DNA of 64,000 bases from positions 139,862 to 203,861 of the forward strand of contig JAEXIT010000012.1 in the NCBI GenBank assembly GCA_023446155.1, in the 5' to 3' direction. Both the position numbers and the translations under genes were made by a program. The notes beneath the pieces are model-generated. The model did not search any database and was not told the origin of the DNA. It was given only the letters and a program-made list of their open reading frames with translations. The stretch comes from Bacteroidota bacterium (lineage in GTDB: Bacteria > Bacteroidota > Bacteroidia > Flavobacteriales > Flavobacteriaceae). This document shows positions 33,706 to 42,968 of this stretch, one piece after another; positions within the stretch are counted from its first letter, which is position 1; every line of letters begins with the position of its first letter.

Positions 33706-34194
33706 ATGCTACTCGCGGTACTGCTTTTGTGTTTACTACTCATGGTTTTTCAGGACTGGAAAAACAGAATGATCCATGTGGCATTGCCAGTAGTGGTGTT
33801 GGTGCTTTCCCTTTTGCTGATAAAGCAGAATTATGGCGCTATGGTGTGGACCATAACGGTCTATAATGCTGCCTTTTTCCTGGTAACATTTGTAGGACTT
33901 GTCGGATATATGAGCTGGAAAAATAAAGGATTTCTAAATCCATTCGAACATTATTTCGGGTTGGGCGATCTGCTGTTTTATCTCGCAATAACACCCTTAT
34001 TCCTGCTTAAAAATTACGTGATTTATTTTATCGGGTCGATGCTTGTTTCGATTCTGTTGCAGTTGTTACTGAAAAAACAAATGAAACATCAAACCGTACC
34101 ATTGGCGGGATTTGCATCGCTTTTATTAGTGGTGCTTATGTTGAAAGACCTCTTTTTAAATGTTTATAAAATTACATTGATCAACAGGATATGA
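33706..34194 (+). CDS. A24 prepilin peptidase (short, no methyltransferase domain)
   Basis: A 162-aa polytopic membrane protein with the two catalytic aspartates of the family: one in FQDWKNRMIH near the first loop and one in the GLGDLLFYLAI (GxGD) motif. It cleaves pseudopilin leaders. The N-terminal Cys-rich methyltransferase domain found in typical GspO/PilD is absent. The stop overlaps the gspE start by 4 nt. Confidence 0.8.
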   Translation: MLLAVLLLCLLLMVFQDWKNRMIHVALPVVVLVLSLLLIKQNYGAMVWTITVYNAAFFLVTFVGLVGYMSWKNKGFLNPFEHYFGLGDLLFYLAITPLFLLKNYVIYFIGSMLVSILLQLLLKKQMKHQTVPLAGFASLLLVVLMLKDLFLNVYKITLINRI

Positions 34195-35591
34195 ATATAA
34201 TGATCAATCAAGATATACAGCATATTATTTCCAGTGATATGGCAAACCATTACCGGGTTTTGCCAAAAGCCGTCACCGAAACGACGATTGAGTTATATAG
34301 CGATGGTTCCGGCAATCGTAACGATTTGAAGGATGAGCTGGAATTATTACTCGGAAAACAGGTGGTGTTTGAGTTGTGCGATGCGGTGGAAATCGAAAAA
34401 GCACTTTCCATTCATTACCGGAAAGAACGGGAAACCGGAAGTAAGAAATCGCTGAATATCGAAAAAGGGGATTTCCTGGAAAACCTCTTGGAAGAGGCGA
34501 AGTCGCTTAAAAGTAGTGATATCCACTTTGAAGTGTACGAAGAATCGGCGCGTATCCGTTTCCGAATCGACGGTCAGTTGATCGAACGCTATAAAATCGA
34601 AAAGGAGAATTATCTGGAATTGGTCAATAAGGTTAAGATTCGGTCGAAACTGAATATTACCGAAAAACGATTGCCGCAGGACGGACGGATTACCAACGAG
34701 ACCTTCGATATCCGGGTTTCAATTTTACCGACTTTGTTCGGGGAAAAAATCGTAATGCGTTTACTCGGTCAGGATGCGTCCAATATCGATCTGAATACAC
34801 TCGGATTGGAAAAAGAGGAGCTGAGAAGTTACCTGGAGGCGGTTAAAAAGCCAAACGGAATTATATTGATCAGTGGTCCGACAGGTTCGGGTAAAACCAC
34901 GACGCTATATGCGACTTTACGCCTGCTGAATGATTCCAAACGGAATATTGTGACGGTAGAGGATCCGATTGAGTATACGCTAAAAGGGATCAATCAGGTG
35001 CAATTGAAAGAAGATATCGGACTAACGTTTGCGTCGGCTTTAAAATCGTTCCTACGTCAGGATCCAGATGTGATCATGTTGGGGGAGATCCGGGATTCCG
35101 AAACGGCTTTAATGGCGATTCGGGCATCATTAACGGGGCATTTGGTGTTGTCGACGATTCACACGAATTCTGCTATCGGTACTATTTCCCGATTGGTCGA
35201 TATGGGGGTGCCGTCCTATCTGATTGCCGAAACGCTCAATCTTTCCGTAGCACAGCGTCTGGTTCGAAAGCTGTGTAACGATTGTAAAAAGGAAACCGTA
35301 TGTAATAAAGAGGATTTTCCGTCGCATTTTGATTTTCCGTTCGAAATTGAAACCTATTTTAAACCGGTAGGCTGTAATAAATGCTATCATAGCGGTTACA
35401 AAGGACGACGTGCCATTTATGAAGTGCTAAACATCAATCATTCGGTATCGGAATCCATAAAAAATAATACCATCGCGCAAACGATGGGAGAAGATAAAAA
35501 ACACCAGTCATTGTCCGATAAAGCCTTTGCTGTTTTGGCCGAAGGGGAAACCTCACTGGAAGAAATATACTCTATTTTAATTAACGCATAA
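34191..35591 (+). CDS. gspE: GspE/PilB-type secretion ATPase
   Basis: A 466-aa protein with Walker A SGPTGSGKTTT (~residue 226), Asp-box and Walker B (DVIMLGEIRDSETA, ~290), His-box (STIHTNSAIGTISRL), and a tetra-Cys zinc site (CNDC ... CNKC, ~363-400). The N1 region is shorter than in proteobacterial enzymes. It powers pseudopilus assembly. It begins inside the end of the peptidase gene. Confidence 0.92.
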   Translation: MNIMINQDIQHIISSDMANHYRVLPKAVTETTIELYSDGSGNRNDLKDELELLLGKQVVFELCDAVEIEKALSIHYRKERETGSKKSLNIEKGDFLENLLEEAKSLKSSDIHFEVYEESARIRFRIDGQLIERYKIEKENYLELVNKVKIRSKLNITEKRLPQDGRITNETFDIRVSILPTLFGEKIVMRLLGQDASNIDLNTLGLEKEELRSYLEAVKKPNGIILISGPTGSGKTTTLYATLRLLNDSKRNIVTVEDPIEYTLKGINQVQLKEDIGLTFASALKSFLRQDPDVIMLGEIRDSETALMAIRASLTGHLVLSTIHTNSAIGTISRLVDMGVPSYLIAETLNLSVAQRLVRKLCNDCKKETVCNKEDFPSHFDFPFEIETYFKPVGCNKCYHSGYKGRRAIYEVLNINHSVSESIKNNTIAQTMGEDKKHQSLSDKAFAVLAEGETSLEEIYSILINA

Positions 35592-35594
35592 ATA

Positions 35595-37511
35595 ATGTTG
35601 AAACAAACCGTTTTTTTAATTATTAGTCTTCTGATTACTGGTCTGGCAACAGCACAGGATGCGGATTTGCAGCAAAAACTTGATGAATTTGCCAAACAGA
35701 AAAAAGGACTGAATGAAGTGATCAAAATTGATGTCTCCGGACTGACATTGCATGATTTTATCCTTTCCATTGCCGAAGAACACCAACTCAACGTAAGTCC
35801 GGATGCCGATTTGACGCAATCGGTGGTGAATAACTTTTTTGATGTGACGGTAAAAGATGTGTTTGTGTTCCTGGCACAAAAATACGATCTGGAAATCGGT
35901 TTTGTGAGTAACATCATCACCTTTAAAAAGCGAAAAGAGGTGAAAATTATCGAAAAGAAACAACCTAAATTTGTGGATGTCAGTTATAATCCGCAAAACG
36001 ATTTCTTATCGGTAAAACTGGAAAACGATTCCCTTCCGGCGGTGGCTAAAGCGATTATCGATAAGTCGAGTAAAAATGTAATTCTGGCACCGGATATTAA
36101 AGGGATGAAGGTGTCGTCGTATATCTTAAACCGACCGTTTGATCAGGTTGTCGATATGATGGCAAAGTCCAACGATTTAATTGCGACCAAAGACGAAAAC
36201 GGATTCTTTTATCTGGAGAAAAATAAGGATATAAACACCAATACCGGAAATAGTAATATGTTGTCCGGAGGGGGTAACCGTAACAAACAGCCTAAAGCGT
36301 CGGTAGGTGTTCCGGGCTATTATGAAGTCGATTTGAATAAAGCGGGCTATCTAACCGTAAAAGCCTATGTGGCCGATGTGTCGGATTTGATTACCGAAGC
36401 GGCCGAAAAATTACATGTGAATTACTTTTTGTATAACAAACCTGAAAATGAAAAAACAACTCTGGCGGCCGATAATATTACGTTCGATGATTTGCTGGAG
36501 CATGTTTTTAAAGGGAAAAAATATATTTTTAAAAAACAGGATAACCTGTATCTGATTGGCGAACACGCTACAGAAGGATTACGGGCAACCGAATTGATTG
36601 CATTGGAAAATCGTTCGATCGAATCGGTACTGCCGTCTTTGCCCAAAGTGTTTTCCGAAAAACTGGAAATCAAGGAGTTTGTCGAGCTTAACGGTTTGGT
36701 GGTGTCAGGGTCTAAACTGACCATCGAGGAGCTTCGCGTATATATGAAGCAGATCGATAAGGTGGTGCCTTTGGTGCAAATCGAAGTGATCATCGCGCAA
36801 TACAATAAATCCTATGATATTCAGTCGGGAATTAAAGCGGGTATTGATAAAAGTAATATTCCAAAAACCGGAGGAAGCTTGTATCCGTCGGCGGATATGA
36901 CTTTAAACGGTTCGTCTGTTAATAGTTTAATCAACGCTTTTAATGGATTCGGACTTTTTAAACTCGGAAAAGTGACCGAGGCGTTTTATATGAATCTGAA
37001 GTTGCTGGAAAACAATTCGATCGTAAAAATCGAATCGACACCTAAAATTGCGACCATTAGCGGTCATGAGGCCAAATTGGCGATTGGTGAAACCAGTTAC
37101 TATTTTGAACAAAACAACCGATTGCTGACGAATAGTATCGGTAATGATATTTTACAATCCGGTACCTGGAAGTCGACCGATGCGAATTTGAGCGTTTCGA
37201 TTAAACCGTATGTGTCGTCAGACGAAACGGTAACATTGAATATCGCAGTGGAAAAAAGTTCCTTTTTGGGACGGGCAGGGGAAACCGCGCCTCCGGGGAA
37301 AGCAACGCAAAAATTTGAATCGTTGGTACGGGTAAAAAACAACGAAATGATTTTGCTGGGTGGATTGGATGAATTGAAAAAGGAAAACTCCGGTTCGGGT
37401 GTTCCGTTAATTTCCCGTATTCCAATTATAAAATGGTTTTTCAGTAGCCGTAAAAAAGCGAAAAACGATTCGAAACTGCATATTTTTATTAAACCTACCG
37501 TTGTTTACTAA
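35595..37511 (+). CDS. gspD: GspD-type secretin (outer-membrane channel)
   Basis: A 638-aa protein with a signal peptide (cut after ATA-Q, ~21). N0 and secretin N1-like domains (GLTLHDFILSIAEEHQLNVS, VVNNFFDVTVKDVFVFLAQKY) occupy the first half. The C-terminal secretin domain (~450-638: IESTPKIATISGHEAKLAIGE, GSGVPLISRIPIIKWFF) is complete. It forms the outer-membrane pore. The next gene starts on the last base of its stop codon. Confidence 0.9.
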   Translation: MLKQTVFLIISLLITGLATAQDADLQQKLDEFAKQKKGLNEVIKIDVSGLTLHDFILSIAEEHQLNVSPDADLTQSVVNNFFDVTVKDVFVFLAQKYDLEIGFVSNIITFKKRKEVKIIEKKQPKFVDVSYNPQNDFLSVKLENDSLPAVAKAIIDKSSKNVILAPDIKGMKVSSYILNRPFDQVVDMMAKSNDLIATKDENGFFYLEKNKDINTNTGNSNMLSGGGNRNKQPKASVGVPGYYEVDLNKAGYLTVKAYVADVSDLITEAAEKLHVNYFLYNKPENEKTTLAADNITFDDLLEHVFKGKKYIFKKQDNLYLIGEHATEGLRATELIALENRSIESVLPSLPKVFSEKLEIKEFVELNGLVVSGSKLTIEELRVYMKQIDKVVPLVQIEVIIAQYNKSYDIQSGIKAGIDKSNIPKTGGSLYPSADMTLNGSSVNSLINAFNGFGLFKLGKVTEAFYMNLKLLENNSIVKIESTPKIATISGHEAKLAIGETSYYFEQNNRLLTNSIGNDILQSGTWKSTDANLSVSIKPYVSSDETVTLNIAVEKSSFLGRAGETAPPGKATQKFESLVRVKNNEMILLGGLDELKKENSGSGVPLISRIPIIKWFFSSRKKAKNDSKLHIFIKPTVVY

Positions 37512-38701
37512 TGCTGACTTTTCTGTCTAAAATAATAAAGATCAATACGGTCAATATCGTCGGGGTTTCCAGAGATGAAAATACGGAAACCTACCATCTG
37601 CTTACGGTAAAACGGAAGGGAAATAAGATCGATATTGTCGAAACGGTTACTTTCGATTCGTTTGAAAATCTTAAGAAAAAGATCGATATCAAATTACCGG
37701 TTATCCTTGCACTCGATGGTAAAGGGGTACTGAATAAAAAGATTGATTTCAATAATGAAGCCGATGTAAACTGGCAAAAGAATGTTGATTATAATTCGAT
37801 TTACTTTACGGCCTATAAAGCCGGAACGGCGAATTATATGAGTTTTTGTCGGAAAAATGCCGTTACCGAAGTGCTGGAAAAATTCAAAACGGAGAAATTC
37901 CAGATTATCGATGTTTATGTTGGTGCTTTTCTGGCGGCATTGTTGCAACCGGCTATCGGAGAGCCGAAAATTTTGGCGAGTGATCTGATGCTGGAATTTG
38001 ACGATTCCGGACTTTCGGGTTTTGAAAAACAGTTCGCCGAAATCCCGATGAAACTGAAATACAAAATAAACGAAGATACCATCAATAGCGATTTTATCCC
38101 GCTTTATGGGGTGCTGGTGCATTTCTTTTTACAACCAAAGGAGGTTACCAAAACGGAAAGCGGTATGCTTAATGTAGAGGAGATCATCTATAAAAAAGCG
38201 TTTACGCTGTTCGGAACGGTGATGCTGGTGGGCTTTTTGATGAGTTTGCTAACGAGCTATATGCTGATCCGTTATTATGGGAGTAAAAATGCCGAACTGA
38301 ATCTCCAGAATGTATATTCCAATCAGTCGTATCAATTGGTGCTGGATATGGAGAAGCAAAAGGAGAAAAAAGAAAATATCCTTAAAGAATCCGGATTTGG
38401 ATCGTCGCGTTTCCTTTCGTTCTATTCGTACGAACTGATCAAAATGACGCCAAACGATATTCTGCTGAATGAATTGAATGTTGTGCCGCTGGCTAAAGAA
38501 GTAAAAGCAACCGAAAGGGTGTTACTCGATCCGGGGACGATCATTTTAAAAGGGGAGACCTATAATGAAGCTTCGTTTAATAATTGGATGGGTAGTCTGA
38601 AGAATAACAACTGGATCCGAAAGTTTGAGATTACCCAGTTAAAAAAGGATAAAAACAATAAAACCCAGTTTGAAGTAAAAATCACGATTAAAGATGTTTG
38701 A
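37511..38701 (+). CDS. GspL/PilM-PilN-like assembly protein
   Basis: A 396-aa protein. Residues 1-230 look like an actin-like cytoplasmic domain (PVILALDGKGVLNKK, PIYGVL-type region), followed by one membrane helix (~235-258, FTLFGTVMLVGFLMSLLTSYML) and a periplasmic coiled coil plus PilN-like domain (ILLNELNVVP, LKGETYNEASFNNWMGSL). This is the layout of GspL, joining the ATPase to the periplasmic parts. Sequence identity to characterised GspL is too low to see by eye, so the call rests on architecture and position. Confidence 0.7.
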   Translation: MLTFLSKIIKINTVNIVGVSRDENTETYHLLTVKRKGNKIDIVETVTFDSFENLKKKIDIKLPVILALDGKGVLNKKIDFNNEADVNWQKNVDYNSIYFTAYKAGTANYMSFCRKNAVTEVLEKFKTEKFQIIDVYVGAFLAALLQPAIGEPKILASDLMLEFDDSGLSGFEKQFAEIPMKLKYKINEDTINSDFIPLYGVLVHFFLQPKEVTKTESGMLNVEEIIYKKAFTLFGTVMLVGFLMSLLTSYMLIRYYGSKNAELNLQNVYSNQSYQLVLDMEKQKEKKENILKESGFGSSRFLSFYSYELIKMTPNDILLNELNVVPLAKEVKATERVLLDPGTIILKGETYNEASFNNWMGSLKNNNWIRKFEITQLKKDKNNKTQFEVKITIKDV

Positions 38702-39218
38702 GAATTATTCCTATAAACAGAAATGCGGTGCGCTGGTGGTGGTTTTTATTATGCTGTCGGTCACTGCGTATAAAAGATCTTTTTCGTCCCTGTTTCAGGT
38801 GGTAAAAGAATACCGGGAGCTTTCCTCGCGCGTGGAGGATATCAATAAGAAAGCCAAAAACGCTGATGAATTGCGAAAAGAGATTGCCTATTTGGATGCT
38901 ATGTTAGGGAAAGAAGGTGTAACAAAAGAAATGGTGCAACAGGGAATGGTCGATTTTGCTACGCGGTCGCAACCCGGAGTGTCGATCCACGAACTGGCGC
39001 CGATCCATAGTTTTTCGGATGAGAATTATACGGTTTTTACGAATCAGTTGGATGTGGTGGGAAACACCAATCAGCTATTAAAAATGGCCTATGATTTCGA
39101 AAAACAATACGACTATTCCCGAATGGTCGGAATCAAATTGTTTACAGCAAAAAAGAATAATAAAGAAGAAGTTTTACATTTAAAAATGATATTTCAAAAC
39201 TATGAGAACAATAAGTAA
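38694..39218 (+). CDS. GspM/PilO-like protein
   Basis: A 174-aa protein with an N-terminal membrane helix (CGALVVVFIMLSVTAY), a coiled coil (~35-70) and a C-terminal ferredoxin-like domain expected of GspM/PilO. It overlaps the GspL-like gene by 8 nt and the next gene by 17 nt, so the three are coupled. Confidence 0.65.
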   Translation: MFENYSYKQKCGALVVVFIMLSVTAYKRSFSSLFQVVKEYRELSSRVEDINKKAKNADELRKEIAYLDAMLGKEGVTKEMVQQGMVDFATRSQPGVSIHELAPIHSFSDENYTVFTNQLDVVGNTNQLLKMAYDFEKQYDYSRMVGIKLFTAKKNNKEEVLHLKMIFQNYENNK

Positions 39219-40161
39219 GATTGCCCTTTTTCTGGTAGCGGTTTTTATGTCTTCCTGCGAAGATATTTTGGAAAAGGATATTTCCAACAGTACGGTTCAG
39301 GCAACTTATCCGTTAAATGCGGCAGTTGTTCAGAGCAATGTGGTGAATTTCCAGTGGAATAAAATGGACGGTGCTAAAACCTATCGGGTTCAGGTTTATG
39401 ATGTCAATCAGTCGTTGGTTGCCGAAAAAGAAACGGAAGATTTACATTTGGAGCAGGAATTGCCATCGGGTCAGTACCAATGGCGGGTACGCGCGGAAAA
39501 TTTTGCGTATCAGTCGCAATATACATTCCCGATTTCGTTTTCAACGCAAATCACAGAAGATCTCACAAATCAGTTGGTCGTGTTGTCGAGTCCGGAGTCT
39601 GATATTTATACCAATCTGGCTACGATGACCTTAAGCTGGCAGAGTTTACAGGCGGCGACAAATTACAGTGCGGAGGTGGTGAATACCAGTAACGGTCAGT
39701 CAGTATATTCCAATACGAACCTCACAGCGACTTCCATTGTTTTGGATAATGTAGCCTTAACGTCCGATGGTGTTTACCAGTGGAAAGTTCAGGCGATGAA
39801 CAGCAATAATAGTACACAAACGCAATTCAGTACCCGTAAGTTTAATGTGGATCGGGTAAATCCGAACCAACCTCAAAATACGGCACCGGCGAATAATGCG
39901 ACGTTGAGTATCAATCAGCAGATCACTTTCTCGTGGACCATTCCACAGGATTCCGGAACGGTACAATCGCCAATAAGTTATGTGTTGCAGTTTTCAGATA
40001 GTCAGAGTTTTACGAATGTTACACAGCAGTTTGATGTCACGTCAACTTCTTTTCAGCAAACATTCACAACGGCAGGGACGTACTACTGGCGTGTAAAAGC
40101 CAAGGATAAGGCGGGGAATGAAGGTGTGTATAGCGGAGGTTATAAATTTATTCTAAACTAA
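39202..40161 (+). CDS. Lipoprotein with three fibronectin III-like domains
   Basis: A 319-aa lipoprotein (lipobox MSSC, Cys ~residue 18). Three Fn3-like repeats follow, each with the W-x-x-x-x-A-x-x-Y-x-x-x-V pattern (WNKMDGAKTYRVQVYD, WQSLQAATNYSAEVV, WTIPQDSG...YVLQFSD). Such domains are common in Bacteroidota surface lipoproteins. Its place in the operon suggests an outer-membrane accessory, perhaps a pilotin or substrate-docking factor; that is inference. Confidence 0.7.
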   Translation: MRTISKIALFLVAVFMSSCEDILEKDISNSTVQATYPLNAAVVQSNVVNFQWNKMDGAKTYRVQVYDVNQSLVAEKETEDLHLEQELPSGQYQWRVRAENFAYQSQYTFPISFSTQITEDLTNQLVVLSSPESDIYTNLATMTLSWQSLQAATNYSAEVVNTSNGQSVYSNTNLTATSIVLDNVALTSDGVYQWKVQAMNSNNSTQTQFSTRKFNVDRVNPNQPQNTAPANNATLSINQQITFSWTIPQDSGTVQSPISYVLQFSDSQSFTNVTQQFDVTSTSFQQTFTTAGTYYWRVKAKDKAGNEGVYSGGYKFILN

Positions 40162-40167
40162 AATACC

Positions 40168-40677
40168 ATGGCAAAAAAGAAAATAAATATTGTACTCATT
40201 CTGGCTGTTTTGGGGTTATGGGGAACCGTGGCCTATAAAGCCGTATCGCAATATTTTTTTTCGGAAGAGGTAAAAACGGCGGCCATTGCATCCGATTATA
40301 ATTTTAAAGCCAGGAAAATTGAAAGGGATACGTTTACACTGGAAAAAATAAACCGCGATCCTTTTTTGAACAAAGCCTTATTACGCGCCGAAAGTAATCA
40401 TGCTGTTGCGCCAAGAGCGGCCGTTTCCGGCGCAAAAAGAACGATGCCGTCAAAAGCTATCGAAAAGCCAAAAGAAGCGAAATACTGGCCTGTAGTTTCG
40501 TATTACGGTTATATTAAAAGCGGGACTAAAAATGAATTGGTCATGCTTAAAATCGGAAATAGCATCCATCGCCTTCATAAAGGTCAGGAGGTGGAAGGTT
40601 TGATGCTGAATAAAGTTTTTAAAGATTCCGTAGAGGTGCGTTTTAACAAAGAAAACAGAATCATCCGAAAAGGATAA
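40168..40677 (+). CDS. GspC/PilP-like protein
   Basis: A 169-aa protein with an N-terminal membrane helix (~5-25) and a C-terminal HR-like domain (YYGYIKSGTKNELVMLKIGNS, KGQEVEGLMLNKVFKDSVEVR) of the GspC/PilP type, which links the inner-membrane complex to the secretin. It is the last gene of the operon, followed by a perfect palindromic terminator. Confidence 0.75.
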   Translation: MAKKKINIVLILAVLGLWGTVAYKAVSQYFFSEEVKTAAIASDYNFKARKIERDTFTLEKINRDPFLNKALLRAESNHAVAPRAAVSGAKRTMPSKAIEKPKEAKYWPVVSYYGYIKSGTKNELVMLKIGNSIHRLHKGQEVEGLMLNKVFKDSVEVRFNKENRIIRKG

Positions 40678-40707
40678 TAGTACTATTTTTCGAGTAATAG
40701 ATGTTTG

Positions 40708-40744
40708 AAAAAAGTCCGGAATAAATTTATTCCGGACTTTTTTT
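40708..40744. terminator. Terminator of the T2SS-like operon
   Basis: A 26-bp perfect palindrome (AGTCCGGAATAAA and its complement) with A and T runs on either side, so it can also end the convergent ankyrin gene. Confidence 0.9.
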
Positions 40745-40806
40745 ATGAGGTTATCGAAGCAAGAAATGTGATTGGTCACATTTCGCAAAGTTCTTGTTCG
40801 CTTTAT

Positions 40807-41880
40807 CTAGCGGTCATATTCTGTCGCGGTAAGGCTTGTAGGAATTGGATTCTGAAGTACCCATTTTACGCCTAATTCACTCATGACATAGATGTTGTCC
40901 GAATTTTTAGCTTTTACTTCACTGGTAATGATAGCCAGTTCTTCTATTTCTTCTTGGGAGAGTTGGTTTTCCTGCTGAACGTATTTGAAATAGCCATCCA
41001 CCATCTTTTTAAATTCAATATCCCAATTGCCACCTCCGTTGTCTAATAATTCGCGGGCTACTTTTCCTGTGATACGAATAACTTCTCCCTGTACGGTTTG
41101 GGCGACACCACGTCCGGGAACCAAAAGCGCCCATAATTCTTCGTGTTGCTTCTGCCAGGTTGTCGCTTTTACAGTAATAGGTGATTTACCGTCATATACA
41201 ATCCGTCTTGGAACTGGTTCGACCTCGAAGATACTATACAGTTCTTCTAAAGCCTTGCTGGTTTCTTCTGTTGATTCATCGTAAAAATCCGGTCTGTGTT
41301 GTTCAAACCTTTTTCCGATTTCCGTAACGAACGTTTTCATTTTTTCTGTTTTCTGAGCGCCGGCCTCCAATAATATTTTAGAAATTTCAAGGGTATTTTC
41401 TATGTCGATATTATTACAAGCCATCAAAGCCGACTCCAATGGAGTGTTGTCGCTTCTTTTTTCACCATAGCCGTTTGAAACTAAAGCTTCGATTTCGGCT
41501 CCGTATTCAAGTAGTATTTTTATGTTTTCAACGTTATGATTTTTTGCGGCACAATGTAAGGCAGTTCCTTGACGGGTGTTTGTGTTTACATTTGCTCCCA
41601 ATTCTAATAAACTCTTAATGTTGCTCGAAAAACGCCTCCCGGAGCGTTCCTGAAGTGGGGTGTAGCTATAGTCATTAAGCGCCTCCAGATCGGCTCCTTG
41701 TTCAACCAGCCATTTGGCTAATTCGTGCGGACATTCGGCAAACGATAATGCTGTTCCTTTACTGTATCCACCACGAGCCTCGATCTCGCATTTGTCAAAT
41801 AATTGAATAAGTTCCTGGATGTCCCCTTTCTTTAAAAGTTCTTCAAAGTCTTTTGGTAATGTTTTTCTTTTTGTAGCCAT
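40807..41880 (-). CDS. Ankyrin-repeat protein
   Basis: A 357-aa cytoplasmic protein. About four ankyrin repeats lie between residues ~35 and 190 (GTALSFAECPHELAKWLVEQGADLE, TPLQERSG...LLELGANVN, TALHCAAKNHNVENIKILLEYGAEIE, TPLESALMACNN...ILLEAGAQ). The C-terminal ~160 aa (VEPVPRRIVYDGKSPI...) is a separate domain that I do not recognise. It is a single gene with no operon partners. Confidence 0.8.
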   Translation of the reverse strand: MATKRKTLPKDFEELLKKGDIQELIQLFDKCEIEARGGYSKGTALSFAECPHELAKWLVEQGADLEALNDYSYTPLQERSGRRFSSNIKSLLELGANVNTNTRQGTALHCAAKNHNVENIKILLEYGAEIEALVSNGYGEKRSDNTPLESALMACNNIDIENTLEISKILLEAGAQKTEKMKTFVTEIGKRFEQHRPDFYDESTEETSKALEELYSIFEVEPVPRRIVYDGKSPITVKATTWQKQHEELWALLVPGRGVAQTVQGEVIRITGKVARELLDNGGGNWDIEFKKMVDGYFKYVQQENQLSQEEIEELAIITSEVKAKNSDNIYVMSELGVKWVLQNPIPTSLTATEYDR

Positions 41881-42140
41881 ATGGTTTTTTAATTACTGAC
41901 AGCGGTCTGCCAGCTTGGTTGACGTTGCAGGTAAAACGGAAACACATATAATGCTGTAACCTGTTAACTAAAATAATAAAAAAGTCAATACGAAGACAGT
42001 GAGTAGAAAGAAAATGTACGAAATTTCAATCGGTATCAAATCTCAGTAGTGTGGATGTATTACGTGATGCGGTTTGCGTTCGTTCTTTAAATACGCAATC
42101 GGAATATACCGGAAAAAGAGGTGTAAAGGGGGTAAAATAA

Positions 42141-42169
42141 AAAAGCTCCAAACAACGTTTGGAGCTTTT
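42141..42169 (-). terminator. Terminator of tRNA-Leu(UAA)
   Basis: A perfect 13-bp stem (AAAAGCTCCAAAC) with a 3-nt loop, one base from the tRNA 3' end. It is almost identical to the hairpin after the other tRNA-Leu gene. Confidence 0.85.
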
Positions 42170-42170
42170 G

Positions 42171-42256
42171 TACTCAAGGCGGGACTTGAACCCGCACGAA
42201 CATTACTGTTCACTGGATTTTAAGTCCAGCGTGTCTACCAATTCCACCACTCGAGC
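42171..42256 (-). tRNA. tRNA-Leu(UAA)
   Basis: Reads GCTCGAGTGGTGGAATTGG... on the reverse strand. The anticodon loop CTTAAAA (anticodon TAA) is closed by CTGGA/TCCAG, with a class II long variable arm, a GGTTCAA T-loop, and an acceptor that pairs throughout with two G-U pairs. Discriminator A; CCA is not encoded. Length 86 nt. Confidence 0.93.
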
Positions 42257-42401
42257 ATTTCTTGGTATCGGCTGCAAAGGTAGTATTATATTTTAATTCT
42301 GCAAGCTTTATTTGTGATGGATTGCCTTTAAATTTCAGGGTTTTTTGGATGAGGCTGAAAATAAGTACCGTTAGCGGTCAGAAAAAGGAAAAATAAAGTG
42401 T

Positions 42402-42740
42402 CTAAAAGAATACGTCGACAGTAAAATCCAGTACTTCGGCTTTTTCGACATTGCGTTGAATTTCTTCAATTCCCTTGGCAATCCGTAATTCGGTTGTAAA
42501 CTTCCGACTGGTAGCGTAGATATGATCCTGAATTACGACGCGGAAAAAATATTTTCCACCCGGTGTTTTAAACTTTAAAAATAAAGTGTCGGCATGATAG
42601 AGCTTTAGCATCTGAATATCGCGTACGCAGCCGACTTTCTGATTATGGCTCGCGCCGGTCAGGATGATCTTTCCTTTCCGGGAAGTATAATTAAAGCGGT
42701 ATTGTCCGTTTTCTCTTTTGGTGATTACAAATGCCCCCAT
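42402..42740 (-). CDS. DUF1508 (YegP-like) family protein
   Basis: A 112-aa cytoplasmic protein. The opening MGAFVITKRENGQYRFNYTS and the pattern KTPGGKYFFRVVIQDHIYATS are typical of DUF1508 proteins from Bacteroidota, though this copy is more diverged than usual. Function is unknown; the family has a small alpha/beta fold. It stands alone, upstream of a 44-aa lipoprotein gene with its own terminator. Confidence 0.7.
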   Translation of the reverse strand: MGAFVITKRENGQYRFNYTSRKGKIILTGASHNQKVGCVRDIQMLKLYHADTLFLKFKTPGGKYFFRVVIQDHIYATSRKFTTELRIAKGIEEIQRNVEKAEVLDFTVDVFF

Positions 42741-42778
42741 CTAAATTTGTGCTGTTTTTTAAGGACGGCAAAACTAAC

Positions 42779-42806
42779 AAAAAAGTCCCTAATTAGGGAC
42801 TTTTTA
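42779..42806 (-). terminator. Terminator of the small lipoprotein gene
   Basis: A perfect palindrome GTCCCTAATTAGGGAC (42785-42800) flanked by A and T runs, immediately after the stop codon of the reverse-strand gene. Confidence 0.85.
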
Positions 42807-42941
42807 CTATGCTTCTTTCTGCATTTCTTTCTTTTTTGTCAGGTCATTTTTAACATAACTTGATTTGCAATTCCAACCGCTTGAGCATGATGCGGATAAA
42901 ACAGATACAGTAATAATACCTGCGATGAATAATTTTTTCAT
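42807..42941 (-). CDS. 44-aa small lipoprotein
   Basis: A short gene: ATG at 42941, TAG at 42807. The N-terminus (MKKLFIAGIITVSVLSASC) is a lipoprotein signal with lipidated Cys 19; the mature part (SSGWNCKSSYVKNDLTKKKE) is about 25 residues, has a second Cys and is charged. The terminator directly after the stop supports a real gene. It lies 27 nt downstream of the OmpA-family gene and may be cotranscribed with it. The function is unknown. Confidence 0.75.
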   Translation of the reverse strand: MKKLFIAGIITVSVLSASCSSGWNCKSSYVKNDLTKKKEMQKEA

Positions 42942-42968
42942 GGCGTTTGTTTAAGTAATTATAGTGGT

